Positions 36,970 through 45,566 of a stretch of DNA of 64,000 nt are shown piece after piece. The position numbers and the translations under genes are program-made. Source of the DNA: Isoptericola jiangsuensis. Its GTDB lineage: Bacteria; Actinomycetota; Actinomycetes; Actinomycetales; Cellulomonadaceae. The notes beneath the pieces were generated by a model that saw nothing but the letters and a program-made list of their open reading frames with translations, was not told where the DNA came from and made no database searches. The first letter of the stretch is position 1. Each line of letters starts with the position of its first letter. Where the stretch lies: contig NZ_PDJJ01000001.1 of NCBI RefSeq assembly GCF_002563715.1, forward strand, positions 1,240,001 through 1,304,000. The letters run 5' to 3'.

Positions 36970-38118
36970 ATGGGGCTCGCCGACCTCACCGGTCTGCCGT
37001 ACCCGTGGGACACGCTCGGTGACGTCCGGGCCACGGCGGCCGCCCACCCCGGCGGCATGGTCGACCTCTCCGTCGGCACGCCCGTCGACCCGACGCCCGC
37101 CGTCGTCCAGGAGGCGCTGCGCGCCGCCGCGGACGCCCCCGGCTACCCCCTGACCCACGGCTCCCCGGCGCTGCGCGAAGCCGTCACCGACTGGTTCGCG
37201 CGGCGCCGGGGCGTGCCCGGGCTCGACCCCGCCGGCGTCCTGCCCACCCTCGGCTCCAAGGAGCTCGTCGGGCTGCTCCCGTCCCTCCTGCGCCTCGGCG
37301 CCGGGGACGTGGTCGTGCACCCCGAGATCGCGTACCCCACCTACGACGTCGGGGCGCGCCTCGCCGGCGCCACCCCGCTGCCCGTCGGGGGCGTCGACGA
37401 CTGGGCCGACCGCACCGACGTGCGCGTCGTCTGGGTCAACTCCCCGTCCAACCCCACCGGTGCCGTCGCCGACGTCGACGAGCTGCGCGCCGTCGTGGCC
37501 GCCGCCCGCCGCGTCGGTGCCGTCGTCGTGGCCGACGAGTGCTACGCCGAGCTCGCCTGGGAGGGCGACGCCGTCGGCCCCGACGGCAACGCCCGGGTCC
37601 CCAGCCTCCTCGACCCCCGCGTCACCGGGGGGAGCACCGACGGGCTGCTCGTCACCTACTCGCTGTCCAAGCAGTCGAACGTCGCCGGCTACCGGGCCGC
37701 GTTCGTCGCCGGCGACCCCCGCCTCGTTGCGGACCTGCTCGCCACCCGCAAGCACCTCGGCATGATCGTGCCCGCCCCCGTGCAGGCCGCCACGATCGCC
37801 GCGCTCCGGGACACCGACCACGTCGTCGAGCAGCGCGAGCGCTACCGCCGCCGCCGGGCCGCGCTCCTGCCCGCCCTGCGCGCCGCCGGGCTCGTCGTCG
37901 ACCACTCCCAGGCCGGCCTCTACCTGTGGGTGCGCGCCGCCGACGACCACCCGGCCGGCGCCACCTCCCGCGACCTCGCGCGACACTTCGCGCGGTGGGG
38001 GATCCTGGTCGGACCGGGCGAGTTCTACGGCCCCGCCGGTTCCCGGCACGTCCGCGTCGCGCTCACCGCGAACGACGACGCCGTCGCCACTGCTGTGGCC
38101 CGCATCACACCATCTTGA
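36970..38118 (+). CDS. dapC: Succinyldiaminopimelate transaminase (DapC)
   Basis: This 382-residue fold-type I PLP aminotransferase transaminates N-succinyl-2-amino-6-ketopimelate in the lysine/meso-DAP pathway. Visible motifs are DLSVGTPVDPTP, GYPLTHGSPALREAV, WVNSPSNPTGAV (Asn that contacts PLP), VVADECYAEL (Asp/Tyr) and SLSKQSNVAGYR, with the Schiff-base Lys. Location after fdxA and the DapC-type start (MGLADLTGLPYPWDTL) support DapC over other class I enzymes. dapD and dapE lie about 3 kb downstream. Confidence 0.92.
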   Translation: MGLADLTGLPYPWDTLGDVRATAAAHPGGMVDLSVGTPVDPTPAVVQEALRAAADAPGYPLTHGSPALREAVTDWFARRRGVPGLDPAGVLPTLGSKELVGLLPSLLRLGAGDVVVHPEIAYPTYDVGARLAGATPLPVGGVDDWADRTDVRVVWVNSPSNPTGAVADVDELRAVVAAARRVGAVVVADECYAELAWEGDAVGPDGNARVPSLLDPRVTGGSTDGLLVTYSLSKQSNVAGYRAAFVAGDPRLVADLLATRKHLGMIVPAPVQAATIAALRDTDHVVEQRERYRRRRAALLPALRAAGLVVDHSQAGLYLWVRAADDHPAGATSRDLARHFARWGILVGPGEFYGPAGSRHVRVALTANDDAVATAVARITPS

Positions 38119-38147
38119 CTCCGGGATTGGAACCACATGGGATTGGA
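38115..38147 (+). promoter_or_regulatory. Candidate gltA promoter/operator with direct repeat GGGATTGGA x2
   Basis: TTGACT (38115-38120) overlaps the end of dapC. GGGATTGGA occurs at 38123-38131 and 38139-38147, 16 bp apart. A TAGTTT lies just downstream. The direct repeats could bind a regulator of citrate synthase. The -10 assignment is unsure. Confidence 0.4.
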
Positions 38148-38290
38148 GGGTAGTTTCATCCGCAGGCCGAGGCTGCTCTGTGATGACACCGCCCCCGGCG
38201 GCAGCGGCAGGTAGCCCGTCACGTTGCCATGAGATCGCGTGCCCCCAGTGCCCCCGACGACGGGAGCCGGGGCCGTCAGGGAAGGAAGAC

Positions 38291-39592
38291 ATGACGTCCA
38301 CCCACCAGACCCCCTCGGTCGGGCTCACCGTCGACGGCACGGCGCACCCGCTGTCCGTCGTGCCCGCCTCCGAGGGCAACGACGGCATCGTCGTCTCCTC
38401 CCTCCTCAAGAACACGGGCATGGTGACCGTCGACCCCGGGTTCATGAACACCGCGTCCTGCGAGTCCCAGATCACCTACATCGACGGCGACCAGGGCATC
38501 CTGCGCTACCGCGGCTACCCCATCGAGCAGCTCGCCGACGGCTCCTCGTTCCTCGAGGTCTCCTACCTGCTCATCCACGGCGAGCTCCCGAACGCCGCCG
38601 AGCTCGACGCGTTCACCGACCGCGTCAACCGCCACACCCTCGTCCCCGAGGCGTTCCGCACCTTCCTCGGCACCTTCCCGCGCGGCGGCCACCCCATGGC
38701 CATCCTCGCGTCCGCCGTCAACGCCCTCGCCACGTACTACCCCGAGGCGCTCGACCCGCACGACGACGAGGCCGTCGAGCTCGCCACCGTGCTCCTCCTC
38801 GCCAAGACGCGCACCATCACGTCCTACGTGCACCGCGCCATGAAGGACGAGCCGCTGCTCTACCCCGACGCCGCCCGCGGCTACGTCGACGACTTCCTGC
38901 GCATGACCTTCGCCCGCCCCTACGAGGAGTGGAAGGCCAACCCCACCCTCGTCGCCGCGATGGACAAGCTCCTCATCCTCCACGCCGACCACGAGCAGAA
39001 CTGCTCCACCTCCACCGTGCGCGTCGTCGGCTCCTCCAACGCCACCCTCTTCGCGTCCGTCGCCGCCGGCATCAACGCCCTCTCCGGCCCCTCGCACGGC
39101 GGCGCCAACGAGGCCGTCCTGCTCATGCTGGAGAACATCCGCAAGGGCGACGACTCCGTCGAGACCTTCATGAAGAAGGTCAAGAACAAGGAGGACGGCG
39201 TCCGCCTCATGGGCTTCGGGCACCGCGTCTACAAGAGCTACGACCCGCGCGCCGCCATCGTCAAGAAGCACGCCGACGCCGTCCTCGACGAGCTCGGCGC
39301 CAAGGACGAGCTCCTCGACATCGCCCGCGGCCTCGAGGAGATCGCGCTGTCCGACGACTACTTCGTCGAGCGCAAGCTCTACCCGAACGTCGACTTCTAC
39401 ACCGGCCTCATCTACAAGGCGATGGGCTTCTCGCCCGCCATGTTCACGCCCCTGTTCGCCCTCGGCCGCATGCCCGGCTGGATCGCCCAGTGGCGCGAGA
39501 TGATGAAGGACCCGCAGACCAAGATCGGCCGCCCGCGCCAGATCTACACCGGCCCCACCGCGCGCGACTTCGTCACGGTCGAGGACCGCTGA
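38291..39592 (+). CDS. gltA: Citrate synthase
   Basis: This type II (hexameric) citrate synthase of 433 residues condenses oxaloacetate and acetyl-CoA. It contains CESQITYIDGDQGILRYRGYPIEQLA, the active-site His regions GPSHGGANEAVL and GFGHRVYKSYDPRA, and VDFYTGLIYKAMGF. The N-terminal all-beta domain of type II enzymes is present. ATG 38291 has a strong GGAAGGAAG ribosome site 2 nt upstream. It is followed by a hairpin and then the array of 20-bp repeats. Confidence 0.97.
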   Translation: MTSTHQTPSVGLTVDGTAHPLSVVPASEGNDGIVVSSLLKNTGMVTVDPGFMNTASCESQITYIDGDQGILRYRGYPIEQLADGSSFLEVSYLLIHGELPNAAELDAFTDRVNRHTLVPEAFRTFLGTFPRGGHPMAILASAVNALATYYPEALDPHDDEAVELATVLLLAKTRTITSYVHRAMKDEPLLYPDAARGYVDDFLRMTFARPYEEWKANPTLVAAMDKLLILHADHEQNCSTSTVRVVGSSNATLFASVAAGINALSGPSHGGANEAVLLMLENIRKGDDSVETFMKKVKNKEDGVRLMGFGHRVYKSYDPRAAIVKKHADAVLDELGAKDELLDIARGLEEIALSDDYFVERKLYPNVDFYTGLIYKAMGFSPAMFTPLFALGRMPGWIAQWREMMKDPQTKIGRPRQIYTGPTARDFVTVEDR

Positions 39593-39628
39593 CCCAGCGC
39601 TCACCCGTCGCCGTCGGCGACACCCCGG

Positions 39629-39658
39629 GAGCCTGCATCGATCCTCCGGTGCAGGCTC
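39629..39658 (+). terminator. Hairpin terminator after gltA
   Basis: GAGCCTGC (39629-39636) pairs with GCAGGCTC (39651-39658) and the stem can extend inward. It is followed by TCGTCGT. It lies 37 nt after the gltA stop. Confidence 0.65.
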
Positions 39659-39670
39659 TCGTCGTCCCGT

Positions 39671-39882
39671 GACTCAGCGCACGTCTCGCCGAGTCAGCGC
39701 AGGATCCCGCGAGTCAGCGCTCGTTCGCCGGGCGGGCTCCCTGGTCGTCTCGGGTCCGGGGAGCGGCCGCGAGTCAGCGCACTCTTCCGCGAGTCAGCGC
39801 AGAATCTCTCCACTCAGCGCTGACCCCCCCGCGAGTCAGCGCATGGCCACGCGAGTCAGCGCAGGGAGCGGTGACTCAGCGT
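39671..39882 (+). repeat. 20-bp-register repeat array, locus A, forward block (9 copies)
   Basis: The motif GASTCAGCGC starts at 39671, 39691, 39711, 39771, 39791, 39811, 39833, 39853 and 39873. Spacing is 20 bp throughout except one 60-bp gap (three units, two decayed) and one 22-bp step. Each unit is a 10-13 nt conserved motif (consensus CGCGASTCAGCRC) plus about 7 variable nt. Copies at 39671, 39811 and 39873 carry ACTC in place of AGTC. No coding potential is supported here. Confidence 0.93.
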
Positions 39883-40101
39883 GTGACGGCGTGAGGCCGT
39901 GCAGCTCCCGTGGGTCGGCGGGCTCTCCTTCCGTCGCGTGCCTCCGGTGCGCATCGAGCTCGGTCCCCGACGTCCCGCCCTGAACGGGGAGACCGACCGC
40001 GTCGCCTTCCGGGCCTGCGAGTGCCGCCGTCGGGCCGAGTCCGTCGGGGCGCGACGGGCTGGAGCCGATCTCCGGATTGCGGTCGACTCGGGACGGGACG
40101 T
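39883..40101. other. Spacer between facing repeat blocks of locus A; no gene seen
   Basis: This 219-nt stretch separates the forward block from the reverse block. Short open frames exist on both strands, but none has a ribosome site, a recognisable domain, or more support than random high-GC sequence. No copy of the 39-nt hairpin core found at locus B was seen. Confidence 0.6.
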
Positions 40102-40214
40102 GCGCTGGCTCGCGTGGCCATGCGCTGAGTCGCGCTCGCCCGCGCTGAGTCGCGGGGAACTGTGCTGAGTCGCGCTCGCCCGCGCTGACTCGCGTGGCCG
40201 TGCGCTGAGTCGCG
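40102..40214 (-). repeat. 20-bp-register repeat array, locus A, reverse block (6 copies)
   Basis: GYGCTGASTCGCG starts at 40102, 40122, 40142, 40162, 40182 and 40202, exactly 20 bp apart every time. The first is slightly decayed (GCGCTGGCTC). The 20-mers at 40122 and 40162 differ only at their second base. The block is the reverse complement of the forward block at 39671-39882 and stops 12 nt before the convergent gene at 40226. Confidence 0.95.
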
Positions 40215-40225
40215 GACGGGCAGGG

Positions 40226-41155
40226 TCAGGACGGGTCCGGGCCGACGAGGACGCGGACCTGGCCGGCGGGGCGGGGGTCCCGGTCGGCGGGCAGCGTCGT
40301 CCAGGCGGCGGAGTCGCGGGTCCAGACCTGGTCGGCGACGCGGACCTCGACGGCGCCGGTGGTGGCGGCGGTCGCGACGGCCCAGTGGGCCACCGCCCAG
40401 GCGGCACGGTCGGGGTCGTCGTAGGGGAGCGCGGTGGCGTCGACGTCGACCGGGACGGCTCCGTCGTCGCGGGGGCCGCCGATGCGGGATCCGCCGTCGT
40501 CCTGGGGGAGCCCGAGGTCACGCATGAGGAGGTCGGTGAGCCCCGTGGCGGCTGACGCCCCGGCGGGGCCGTCGTCGGCGACGGGCCGCAGGGTGCAGGT
40601 GATCGCGCCGGGGGAGTTGCCGGTGAGGGCGGACGCCCACGCGCGGGCGAGGCGCTCGTGCTGGGCGTACGCCTCGGGGAACGCGGAACGCTGCACGGCC
40701 TGCGCGGCGTCCGTGACCTCCATGTCCTGCCAGCCGTCCACCTTCACCAGACCGTCGTAGAACGCGTTCGTCGAGTAGACGGGGTCCATGATCTCGGCGG
40801 GCGTGCCCCAGCCCTGGGAGGGGCGCTGCTGGAACAGGCCGAGGGAGTCCCGGTCGCCGTAGTCGATGTTGACCAGGCGGGACTCCTGCATGGCGGTGGC
40901 CAGCCCGATCGTCGCGGCCCGCGCGGGCAGGCCTCGCTGGACCGAGATCCCGGTGATGAGCGCGGCGTTGCCCGCCTCGACCGTGGACAGGCCGTGCTCG
41001 CGGCCGTCGAGCACCGCGGTGCACCCCTGCGTGATCCGCACGGGTGCCTGCGCGCCGAGGAACCAGACCACCCCGACCACGGCGGCGACGCCCACGACGA
41101 GGAACGTCACGACGGCGCCCGCCGCGTGCGCGGCAGGGCGCCGTCGGGCGGACAT
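40226..41155 (-). CDS. Membrane-anchored lysozyme-like (SLT-type) protein, uncharacterised
   Basis: This 309-residue protein has one N-terminal membrane helix ([25 protein letters not shown], about 10-34) and an extracytoplasmic domain. [38 protein letters not shown] resembles the catalytic-Glu segment of soluble lytic transglycosylase-like proteins (AMxESxLxN, GLFQ). Actinobacterial relatives often carry vague names. Cell-wall lysis is plausible but unproven. Its ATG overlaps the dapD stop, so it is cotranscribed with dapD. Its 3' end meets the repeat array. Confidence 0.75.
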   Translation of the reverse strand: MSARRRPAAHAAGAVVTFLVVGVAAVVGVVWFLGAQAPVRITQGCTAVLDGREHGLSTVEAGNAALITGISVQRGLPARAATIGLATAMQESRLVNIDYGDRDSLGLFQQRPSQGWGTPAEIMDPVYSTNAFYDGLVKVDGWQDMEVTDAAQAVQRSAFPEAYAQHERLARAWASALTGNSPGAITCTLRPVADDGPAGASAATGLTDLLMRDLGLPQDDGGSRIGGPRDDGAVPVDVDATALPYDDPDRAAWAVAHWAVATAATTGAVEVRVADQVWTRDSAAWTTLPADRDPRPAGQVRVLVGPDPS

Positions 41156-42123
41156 CAGTTGGCGTGCAGCGCGGCGTTCAGCTCCACGCCGACCCCGCCG
41201 CGGGTCAGGGCCTCGACGGCGCCCGTGCGGGAGTTGCGGCGGAACAGCAGCCGGTCACGGCCCGCGAGCTCGCGCGCCTTGACGACGCGCGGCTCGCCCT
41301 CGTCGCCCATCTCGTCGAGGACCGTCACCTTGGTGCCCGCGGTGACGTACAGGCCCGCCTCGACGACGCAGTCGTCGCCCAGCGGGATGCCGAGGCCGGC
41401 GTTCGCGCCGAGCAGGCTGCGCTCACCCAGGGAGATGACCTCCTTGCCGCCACCGGACAGGGTGCCCATGATCGAGGCGCCGCCGCCGACGTCCGACCCG
41501 TCGCCCACGACGACGCCCGCCGAGACGCGGCCCTCGACCATGGACGCGCCGAGCGTGCCGGCGTTGAAGTTGACGAACCCCTCGTGCATGACCGTGGTGC
41601 CCTCGGCGAGGTGCGCGCCGAGGCGCACGCGGTCGGCGTCCGCGATCCGCACGCCCGCGGGCACGACGTAGTCGACCATGCGGGGGAACTTGTCGATGCC
41701 GTACACGGTGACGGGCGTGCGCGTCGCGGCGCGCAGGCGCAGCCGGGTCGCCTCGAACCCGGCGACGCTGCACGGGCCGTGGGACGTCCACACGACGTTC
41801 GCCAGGGCGCCGAACACGCCGTCGAGGTTCAGCCCGTGCGGCTGCACCAGGCGGTGCGAGAGCAGGTGCAGGCGCAGGTACGCGTCCGCGGCGTCGGCGG
41901 GGGCGGCGTCGAGGTCGATCTGCGTGTGCACGACCGACACGTCGACGCGGCGTGCGTCGTCCCGCTGCGTGAGCGCGGCGAGCTCGGCGGGGATCGCGAC
42001 GTCGTCCGGCGACTCGCCCAGCGCGGGGGCCGGGTACCAGACGTCGAGCGTGGTGCCGTCGTCGGCGGTCGTCGCGAGGCCGAGGCCCCAGGCGTGGCGG
42101 GGGGAGGAGGTCGACGTGGTCAT
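41155..42123 (-). CDS. dapD: 2,3,4,5-tetrahydropyridine-2,6-dicarboxylate N-succinyltransferase
   Basis: DapD succinylates tetrahydrodipicolinate, the step before DapC. This 322-residue protein is the actinobacterial type: an N-terminal domain ([24 protein letters not shown]) followed by a left-handed beta-helix of hexapeptide repeats, e.g. [22 protein letters not shown] and [20 protein letters not shown]. It ends in a C-terminal domain with the family pattern ([19 protein letters not shown]). It is divergent from dapE at 42163, with only 39 nt between the two starts, so the pair shares a promoter region. Confidence 0.95.
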   Translation of the reverse strand: MTTSTSSPRHAWGLGLATTADDGTTLDVWYPAPALGESPDDVAIPAELAALTQRDDARRVDVSVVHTQIDLDAAPADAADAYLRLHLLSHRLVQPHGLNLDGVFGALANVVWTSHGPCSVAGFEATRLRLRAATRTPVTVYGIDKFPRMVDYVVPAGVRIADADRVRLGAHLAEGTTVMHEGFVNFNAGTLGASMVEGRVSAGVVVGDGSDVGGGASIMGTLSGGGKEVISLGERSLLGANAGLGIPLGDDCVVEAGLYVTAGTKVTVLDEMGDEGEPRVVKARELAGRDRLLFRRNSRTGAVEALTRGGVGVELNAALHAN

Positions 42124-42149
42124 GGGGCCAGCCTATCGGCGGCGGCTGG

Positions 42150-42155
42150 CAGGAT
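42150..42155 (+). promoter_or_regulatory. -10 element (CAGGAT) for leaderless dapE
   Basis: CAGGAT is 7 nt upstream of ATG 42163. This choice excludes the in-frame ATG at 42154, which would lie inside the -10. Confidence 0.45.
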
Positions 42156-42162
42156 GGAGAGC

Positions 42163-43308
42163 ATGCCCGACCTCCGGAACAGCCTCGACCCCGCCCTGCT
42201 GGACCCGGCCGTGCTGCCGACCTCCGACCTCGCCGACATCCTCGCGGCGGTCTGCGACATCGAGTCCGTCTCGGGGGACGAGGCGGCGCTCGCGGACGCG
42301 GTGGAGGCCGTCCTGCGCGACCAGCCGCACCTGGAGGTCCACCGCGACGGCGACGCCGTCGTGGCGCGCACGAACCTGGGGCGCGAGCGCCGGGTCGTCC
42401 TGGCCGGGCACCTCGACACCGTGCCGCTGACCGACCCGCCGAACCTGCCCACCCGCGTGGAGGGCACGGGCGACGACCGGGTCCTGTGGGGGCGCGGCAC
42501 CGTCGACATGAAGGCCGGCCTGACGGTGTTCCTGGCGCTCGCCGTCGAGCTGGGCCGTCCCGGCAGCGAGCCGACGGCGGACGTCACCTACGTCTTCTAC
42601 GACCACGAGGAGGTCGAGGCGGTCAAGAGCGGCCTCGGGCGGCTGGTGCGGAACCGGCCCGACCTCCTGGCGGGCGACTTCGCGATCCTCGGGGAGCCGA
42701 CGTCCGCGGGCATCGAGGGCGGCTGCAACGGCACGATCCGGGTGGAGGTCCGCACCCACGGCGTCGCGGCGCACTCCGCGCGCGCCTGGCGCGGCGAGAA
42801 CGCGATCCACGCCGCCGCGCCCGTGCTCGCCCGGCTCGCCGCCTACGAGCCGGCCGCGGTCGAGGTGGACGGGCTCGTCTACCGCGAGGGCGTCAACGCC
42901 GTCGGCATCGCCGGCGGCATCGCGGGCAACGTCATCCCCGACGCCTGCACCGTCACCGTGAACTACCGGTTCGCGCCGTCGCGCACCGAGGCCGAGGCCG
43001 AGGCGCACCTGCGCGAGCTGTTCGACGGGTTCGAGGTCGTGGTGACCGACTCCTCGCCGGGCGCCCGCCCCGGCCTCGACGACCCCCTCGCCGCGCAGTT
43101 CGCCGCCGCCGTCCTCGCCCGCACCGGCGGGGAGCCGAGGCCCAAGTACGGGTGGACCGACGTGGCCCGCTTCGCCGCGCTCGGCGTCCCCGCCGTCAAC
43201 TTCGCCCCCGGGGACCCGCTGCTCGCGCACGCCGACGACGAACGCGTCCCGGTGCGCGAGCTCGCCCTGTGCCGGGACGCCCTGCGCACCTGGCTCCGCG
43301 GTGCATAG
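42163..43308 (+). CDS. dapE: Succinyl-diaminopimelate desuccinylase
   Basis: This M20-family Zn hydrolase removes succinate to give LL-DAP. Motifs in the 381-residue chain are [14 protein letters not shown] (first metal His/Asp), [18 protein letters not shown] (bridging Asp), FYDHEEVEA (Glu pair), and [20 protein letters not shown] leading into the dimerisation domain. [29 protein letters not shown] carries the last metal His. ATG 42163 is supported by the CAGGAT -10. Together with dapC and dapD it provides three consecutive steps of the succinylase route. Confidence 0.95.
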   Translation: MPDLRNSLDPALLDPAVLPTSDLADILAAVCDIESVSGDEAALADAVEAVLRDQPHLEVHRDGDAVVARTNLGRERRVVLAGHLDTVPLTDPPNLPTRVEGTGDDRVLWGRGTVDMKAGLTVFLALAVELGRPGSEPTADVTYVFYDHEEVEAVKSGLGRLVRNRPDLLAGDFAILGEPTSAGIEGGCNGTIRVEVRTHGVAAHSARAWRGENAIHAAAPVLARLAAYEPAAVEVDGLVYREGVNAVGIAGGIAGNVIPDACTVTVNYRFAPSRTEAEAEAHLRELFDGFEVVVTDSSPGARPGLDDPLAAQFAAAVLARTGGEPRPKYGWTDVARFAALGVPAVNFAPGDPLLAHADDERVPVRELALCRDALRTWLRGA

Positions 43309-43311
43309 GCT
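43306..43311 (+). promoter_or_regulatory. -10 element (TAGGCT) for leaderless LOG gene
   Basis: TAGGCT overlaps the dapE stop codon (TAG at 43306) and lies 6 nt before ATG 43318. Confidence 0.45.
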
Positions 43312-43317
43312 GCCCAC

Positions 43318-44097
43318 ATGAGCGACCGCACCGACGAGGGCGTCCCCCAGTCCGGGCGTGGCTACCGCAAGGGGCCCGTCCTGCTGCGAGGAACCCACAT
43401 CCCCGCCACCACGACCGACCAGCGTCTCCTCGCGCCCGGGGAGGGCACCGACTGGGTCCACTCCGACCCGTGGCGCGTCATGCGCATCCAGGCCGAGTTC
43501 GTCGAGGGCTTCGGTGCGCTCGCGGAGGTGGGGGCCGCCGTGTCCGTCTTCGGCTCTGCCCGCACCAGCCCGGAGCACCCCGACTACGCGCTCGGCATGG
43601 AGGTCGGCCGCCTGCTCGTCGAGGCCGGCTACTCGGTCATGACGGGCGGCGGTCCCGGCATCATGGAGGCCGCCAACAGGGGTGCCCTCGACGCCGGCGG
43701 CACGTCGATCGGCCTCGGCATCGAGCTGCCCTTCGAGCAGGGCATGAACGAGTACGTCAACCTGGGCGTGAACTTCCGCTACTTCTTCGCCCGCAAGACG
43801 ATGTTCGTCAAGTACGCGCAGGGCTTCGTCGTGCTGCCCGGCGGGTTCGGCACGTTCGACGAGCTGTTCGAGGCGCTCACCCTCGTCCAGACGCACAAGG
43901 TCACCGGGTTCCCCGTCGTGCTCGTCGGCACCGACTACTGGGGCGGCCTGCTGGAGTGGGTCCGCACCGCCGCCGTCGACCGGGGCATGATCAACCCCAC
44001 CGACCTCGACCTCATCCATCTCACCGACTCCGCCGAGGACGCCGTCGAGCACGTCGTCGAGCGCGGACGCGCGCTGGCCGCCGAGTTCCGGTCGTGA
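43318..44097 (+). CDS. LOG family protein (TIGR00730-type Rossmann-fold nucleotide-binding protein)
   Basis: This 259-residue protein has the LOG hallmarks SVFGSARTSPEHPDY, VMTGGGPGIMEAANRGALDAGG and VVLPGGFGTFDELFEALTLVQT (the PGGxGTxxE motif). Characterised members cleave cytokinin nucleotides or other nucleoside 5'-monophosphates to the base and ribose 5-phosphate. The physiological substrate here is unknown. The gene order dapE, LOG, FolP2-like and DUF3117 parallels Rv1202, Rv1205, Rv1207 and Rv1211 of M. tuberculosis. The stop overlaps the GTG of the next gene. Confidence 0.92.
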   Translation: MSDRTDEGVPQSGRGYRKGPVLLRGTHIPATTTDQRLLAPGEGTDWVHSDPWRVMRIQAEFVEGFGALAEVGAAVSVFGSARTSPEHPDYALGMEVGRLLVEAGYSVMTGGGPGIMEAANRGALDAGGTSIGLGIELPFEQGMNEYVNLGVNFRYFFARKTMFVKYAQGFVVLPGGFGTFDELFEALTLVQTHKVTGFPVVLVGTDYWGGLLEWVRTAAVDRGMINPTDLDLIHLTDSAEDAVEHVVERGRALAAEFRS

Positions 44098-45032
44098 TCC
44101 CGCCCGCCGGGGCCCCGCTGGTCCTGCGCGGACGCGAGGTCGGGCGGGGTGCCGACGGGTCGCTGCGGCCCGTGGTCATGGCCATCGTCAACCGCACCAC
44201 CGACTCGTTCTACGCGCCCGCCCGCCTCGCCGACGACGGTGCGGCGCTCGCGGCCGCGCACCAGGCGTGGGCCGACGGCGCGGCGATCCTCGACGTCGGC
44301 GGCGTACGGGCGGGCGTGGGACCGGAGGTCTCCGAGACCGAGGAGGTCGACCGGGTCGTGCCGTTCGTCGAGAAGGTCCGCGCCGAGGTGCCGGACCTCC
44401 TCGTCAGCGTGGACACGTGGCGCTCCGGCGTCGCCCGGGCGGCGATCGCGGCCGGCGCCGACCTGATCAACGACACGTGGGCCGGGCACGACCCGGCGCT
44501 CGTGGAGGTGGCGGGCGCCGCGGGCGTCGGCGTCGTCTGCTCGCACACCGGTGGGGCGCAGCCGCGCACGGACCCGGTCCGGGTCGCGTACCCGCGGGAC
44601 GACGGCGTCGAGGACGGTCTCGACGACCCGCGCGACGGCGTCACCCGGGACGTGCTCACCACCCTGCGCCGCGCCGCGGCGCGTGCCGTCGCGTGCGGCG
44701 TGCCGCCCGCGTCGGTGCTGGTGGACCCCACCCACGACTTCGGGAAGAACACGTGGCACTCGATCCACCTGCTGCGCCGCACCGAGGCCCTCGTCGCGCT
44801 CGGCCACCCCGTGCTCATGGCGCTGAGCCGCAAGGACTTCGTGGGGGAGGTGCTGGACGTCGGCGCGGACGAGCGGCTCGCCGGCACCCTCGCGGCGACG
44901 GCGCTCGCGGCCTGGCACGGCGCCCGGGTGTTCCGCGCCCACGACGTCGTCGCGACCCGGCACGCCCTCGAGCTCGTCGCCGCCGTGCGGGACGAGGCTC
45001 CGCCGCGGGCCGCGCTGCGCGGGCTGGGGTGA
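44094..45032 (+). CDS. folP2: Dihydropteroate synthase-like protein (FolP2 type)
   Basis: This 312-residue TIM-barrel protein has DHPS-like segments VMAIVNRTTDSFY, AAILDVGGVRAG (DIGGxSTRPG position), VSVDTWRSGVARAAIAAGADLINDTWAG, VLVDPTHDFGKN, and a C-terminal FRAHDVVATRHAL with the conserved Arg-x-His. The pterin and pABA motifs differ from active enzymes: NVTPDSFSDGG is replaced by NRTTDSFYAPA, and GGxSTRPG by GGVRAGVGP. This is the FolP2 form, reported not to make dihydropteroate in mycobacteria. It may have another function. GTG 44094 overlaps the LOG stop. Confidence 0.85.
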   Translation: MIPPAGAPLVLRGREVGRGADGSLRPVVMAIVNRTTDSFYAPARLADDGAALAAAHQAWADGAAILDVGGVRAGVGPEVSETEEVDRVVPFVEKVRAEVPDLLVSVDTWRSGVARAAIAAGADLINDTWAGHDPALVEVAGAAGVGVVCSHTGGAQPRTDPVRVAYPRDDGVEDGLDDPRDGVTRDVLTTLRRAAARAVACGVPPASVLVDPTHDFGKNTWHSIHLLRRTEALVALGHPVLMALSRKDFVGEVLDVGADERLAGTLAATALAAWHGARVFRAHDVVATRHALELVAAVRDEAPPRAALRGLG

Positions 45033-45048
45033 GCGGGCTGGGGTGAGC
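45021..45048. repeat. 14-bp tandem duplication at the folP2 stop codon
   Basis: GGGCTGGGGTGAGC at 45021-45034 is repeated exactly at 45035-45048. The first copy contains the stop codon, so the protein is unaffected. Confidence 0.8.
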
Positions 45049-45113
45049 GGGCGCGCGGGGAGCGTCGAGACCCGCGCCGCTCGACCGGGGTGGCGGACGG
45101 GGACGTGCGACGG

Positions 45114-45155
45114 GCGCCGCGTGATCGGCGCCGTGTGACGGGCGCCGTGTGACGG
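45114..45155. repeat. 14-bp tandem repeat, three units, upstream of DUF3117 promoter
   Basis: GCGCCGTGTGACGG occurs at 45128 and 45142, preceded by a diverged copy at 45114. The array ends 20 nt before the TAGAAT -10, so it spans the -35 region and could affect promoter strength. Confidence 0.7.
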
Positions 45156-45174
45156 GAACGGTGCTGGTCGGCGC

Positions 45175-45180
45175 TAGAAT
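45175..45180 (+). promoter_or_regulatory. Candidate -10 (TAGAAT) of DUF3117 gene
   Basis: TAGAAT is 109 nt upstream of ATG 45290, implying an untranslated leader of about 100 nt. That is long for a 55-codon gene. Confidence 0.45.
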
Positions 45181-45289
45181 GGCACGGACCGCCTGTGCTC
45201 GCGCGGCCGCCCGGCAGTGTCGACCCGCCGCCGTGACGTCGCGGTGAGCAGGTGTCGAGGAACCGGACAACGGAATGGGAGAGCCACAC

Positions 45290-45457
45290 ATGGCTGCGAT
45301 GAAGCCGCGGACGGGCGACGGACCGCTCGAGGTCACCAAGGAGGGACGCGGCATCGTCATGCGTGTGCCGCTGGAAGGTGGTGGCCGTCTGGTGGTCGAG
45401 CTGAACGCCACCGAGGCCGGCGAGCTGGGCGAGGCCCTTCAGGCCGTCGTCGGCTGA
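45290..45457 (+). CDS. DUF3117 small conserved protein
   Basis: This 55-residue protein is [21 protein letters not shown]... followed by [29 protein letters not shown]. It is nearly identical in pattern to the DUF3117 proteins of actinobacteria (Rv1211 type). Very strong conservation over such a short length suggests a core but unknown role. ATG 45290 is the family start; a GGGAGAG lies 6 nt upstream. Its place after folP2 and before the sigE block matches the mycobacterial order. An intrinsic terminator follows. Confidence 0.93.
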   Translation: MAAMKPRTGDGPLEVTKEGRGIVMRVPLEGGGRLVVELNATEAGELGEALQAVVG

Positions 45458-45482
45458 CGACGCGACCTCGGGGAACGACTCC

Positions 45483-45513
45483 GGGCGCGGGACGGGAGAC
45501 CCGTCCCGCGCCC
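45483..45513. terminator. 13-bp hairpin between convergent DUF3117 and methyltransferase genes
   Basis: 45483-45495 pairs perfectly with 45501-45513 across 5 nt. It could serve both convergent genes. Confidence 0.75.
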
Positions 45514-45566
45514 GTCGTGCTGTCCGGGGTCGGGCGCACCGCGCCGGCGTGCCGTCCGGTGGCCGC

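Noticed and set aside
39899-40168. Small open frames (about 70-90 codons) in the locus A spacer
   Set aside because: Overlapping frames on both strands, no ribosome site or -10 in position, and no recognisable domain.
39671-40214. CRISPR array
   Set aside because: Repeats are 13 nt with 7-nt spacers and occur in two facing orientations; CRISPR needs repeats and spacers of about 25-40 nt in one orientation, and no cas genes are present.
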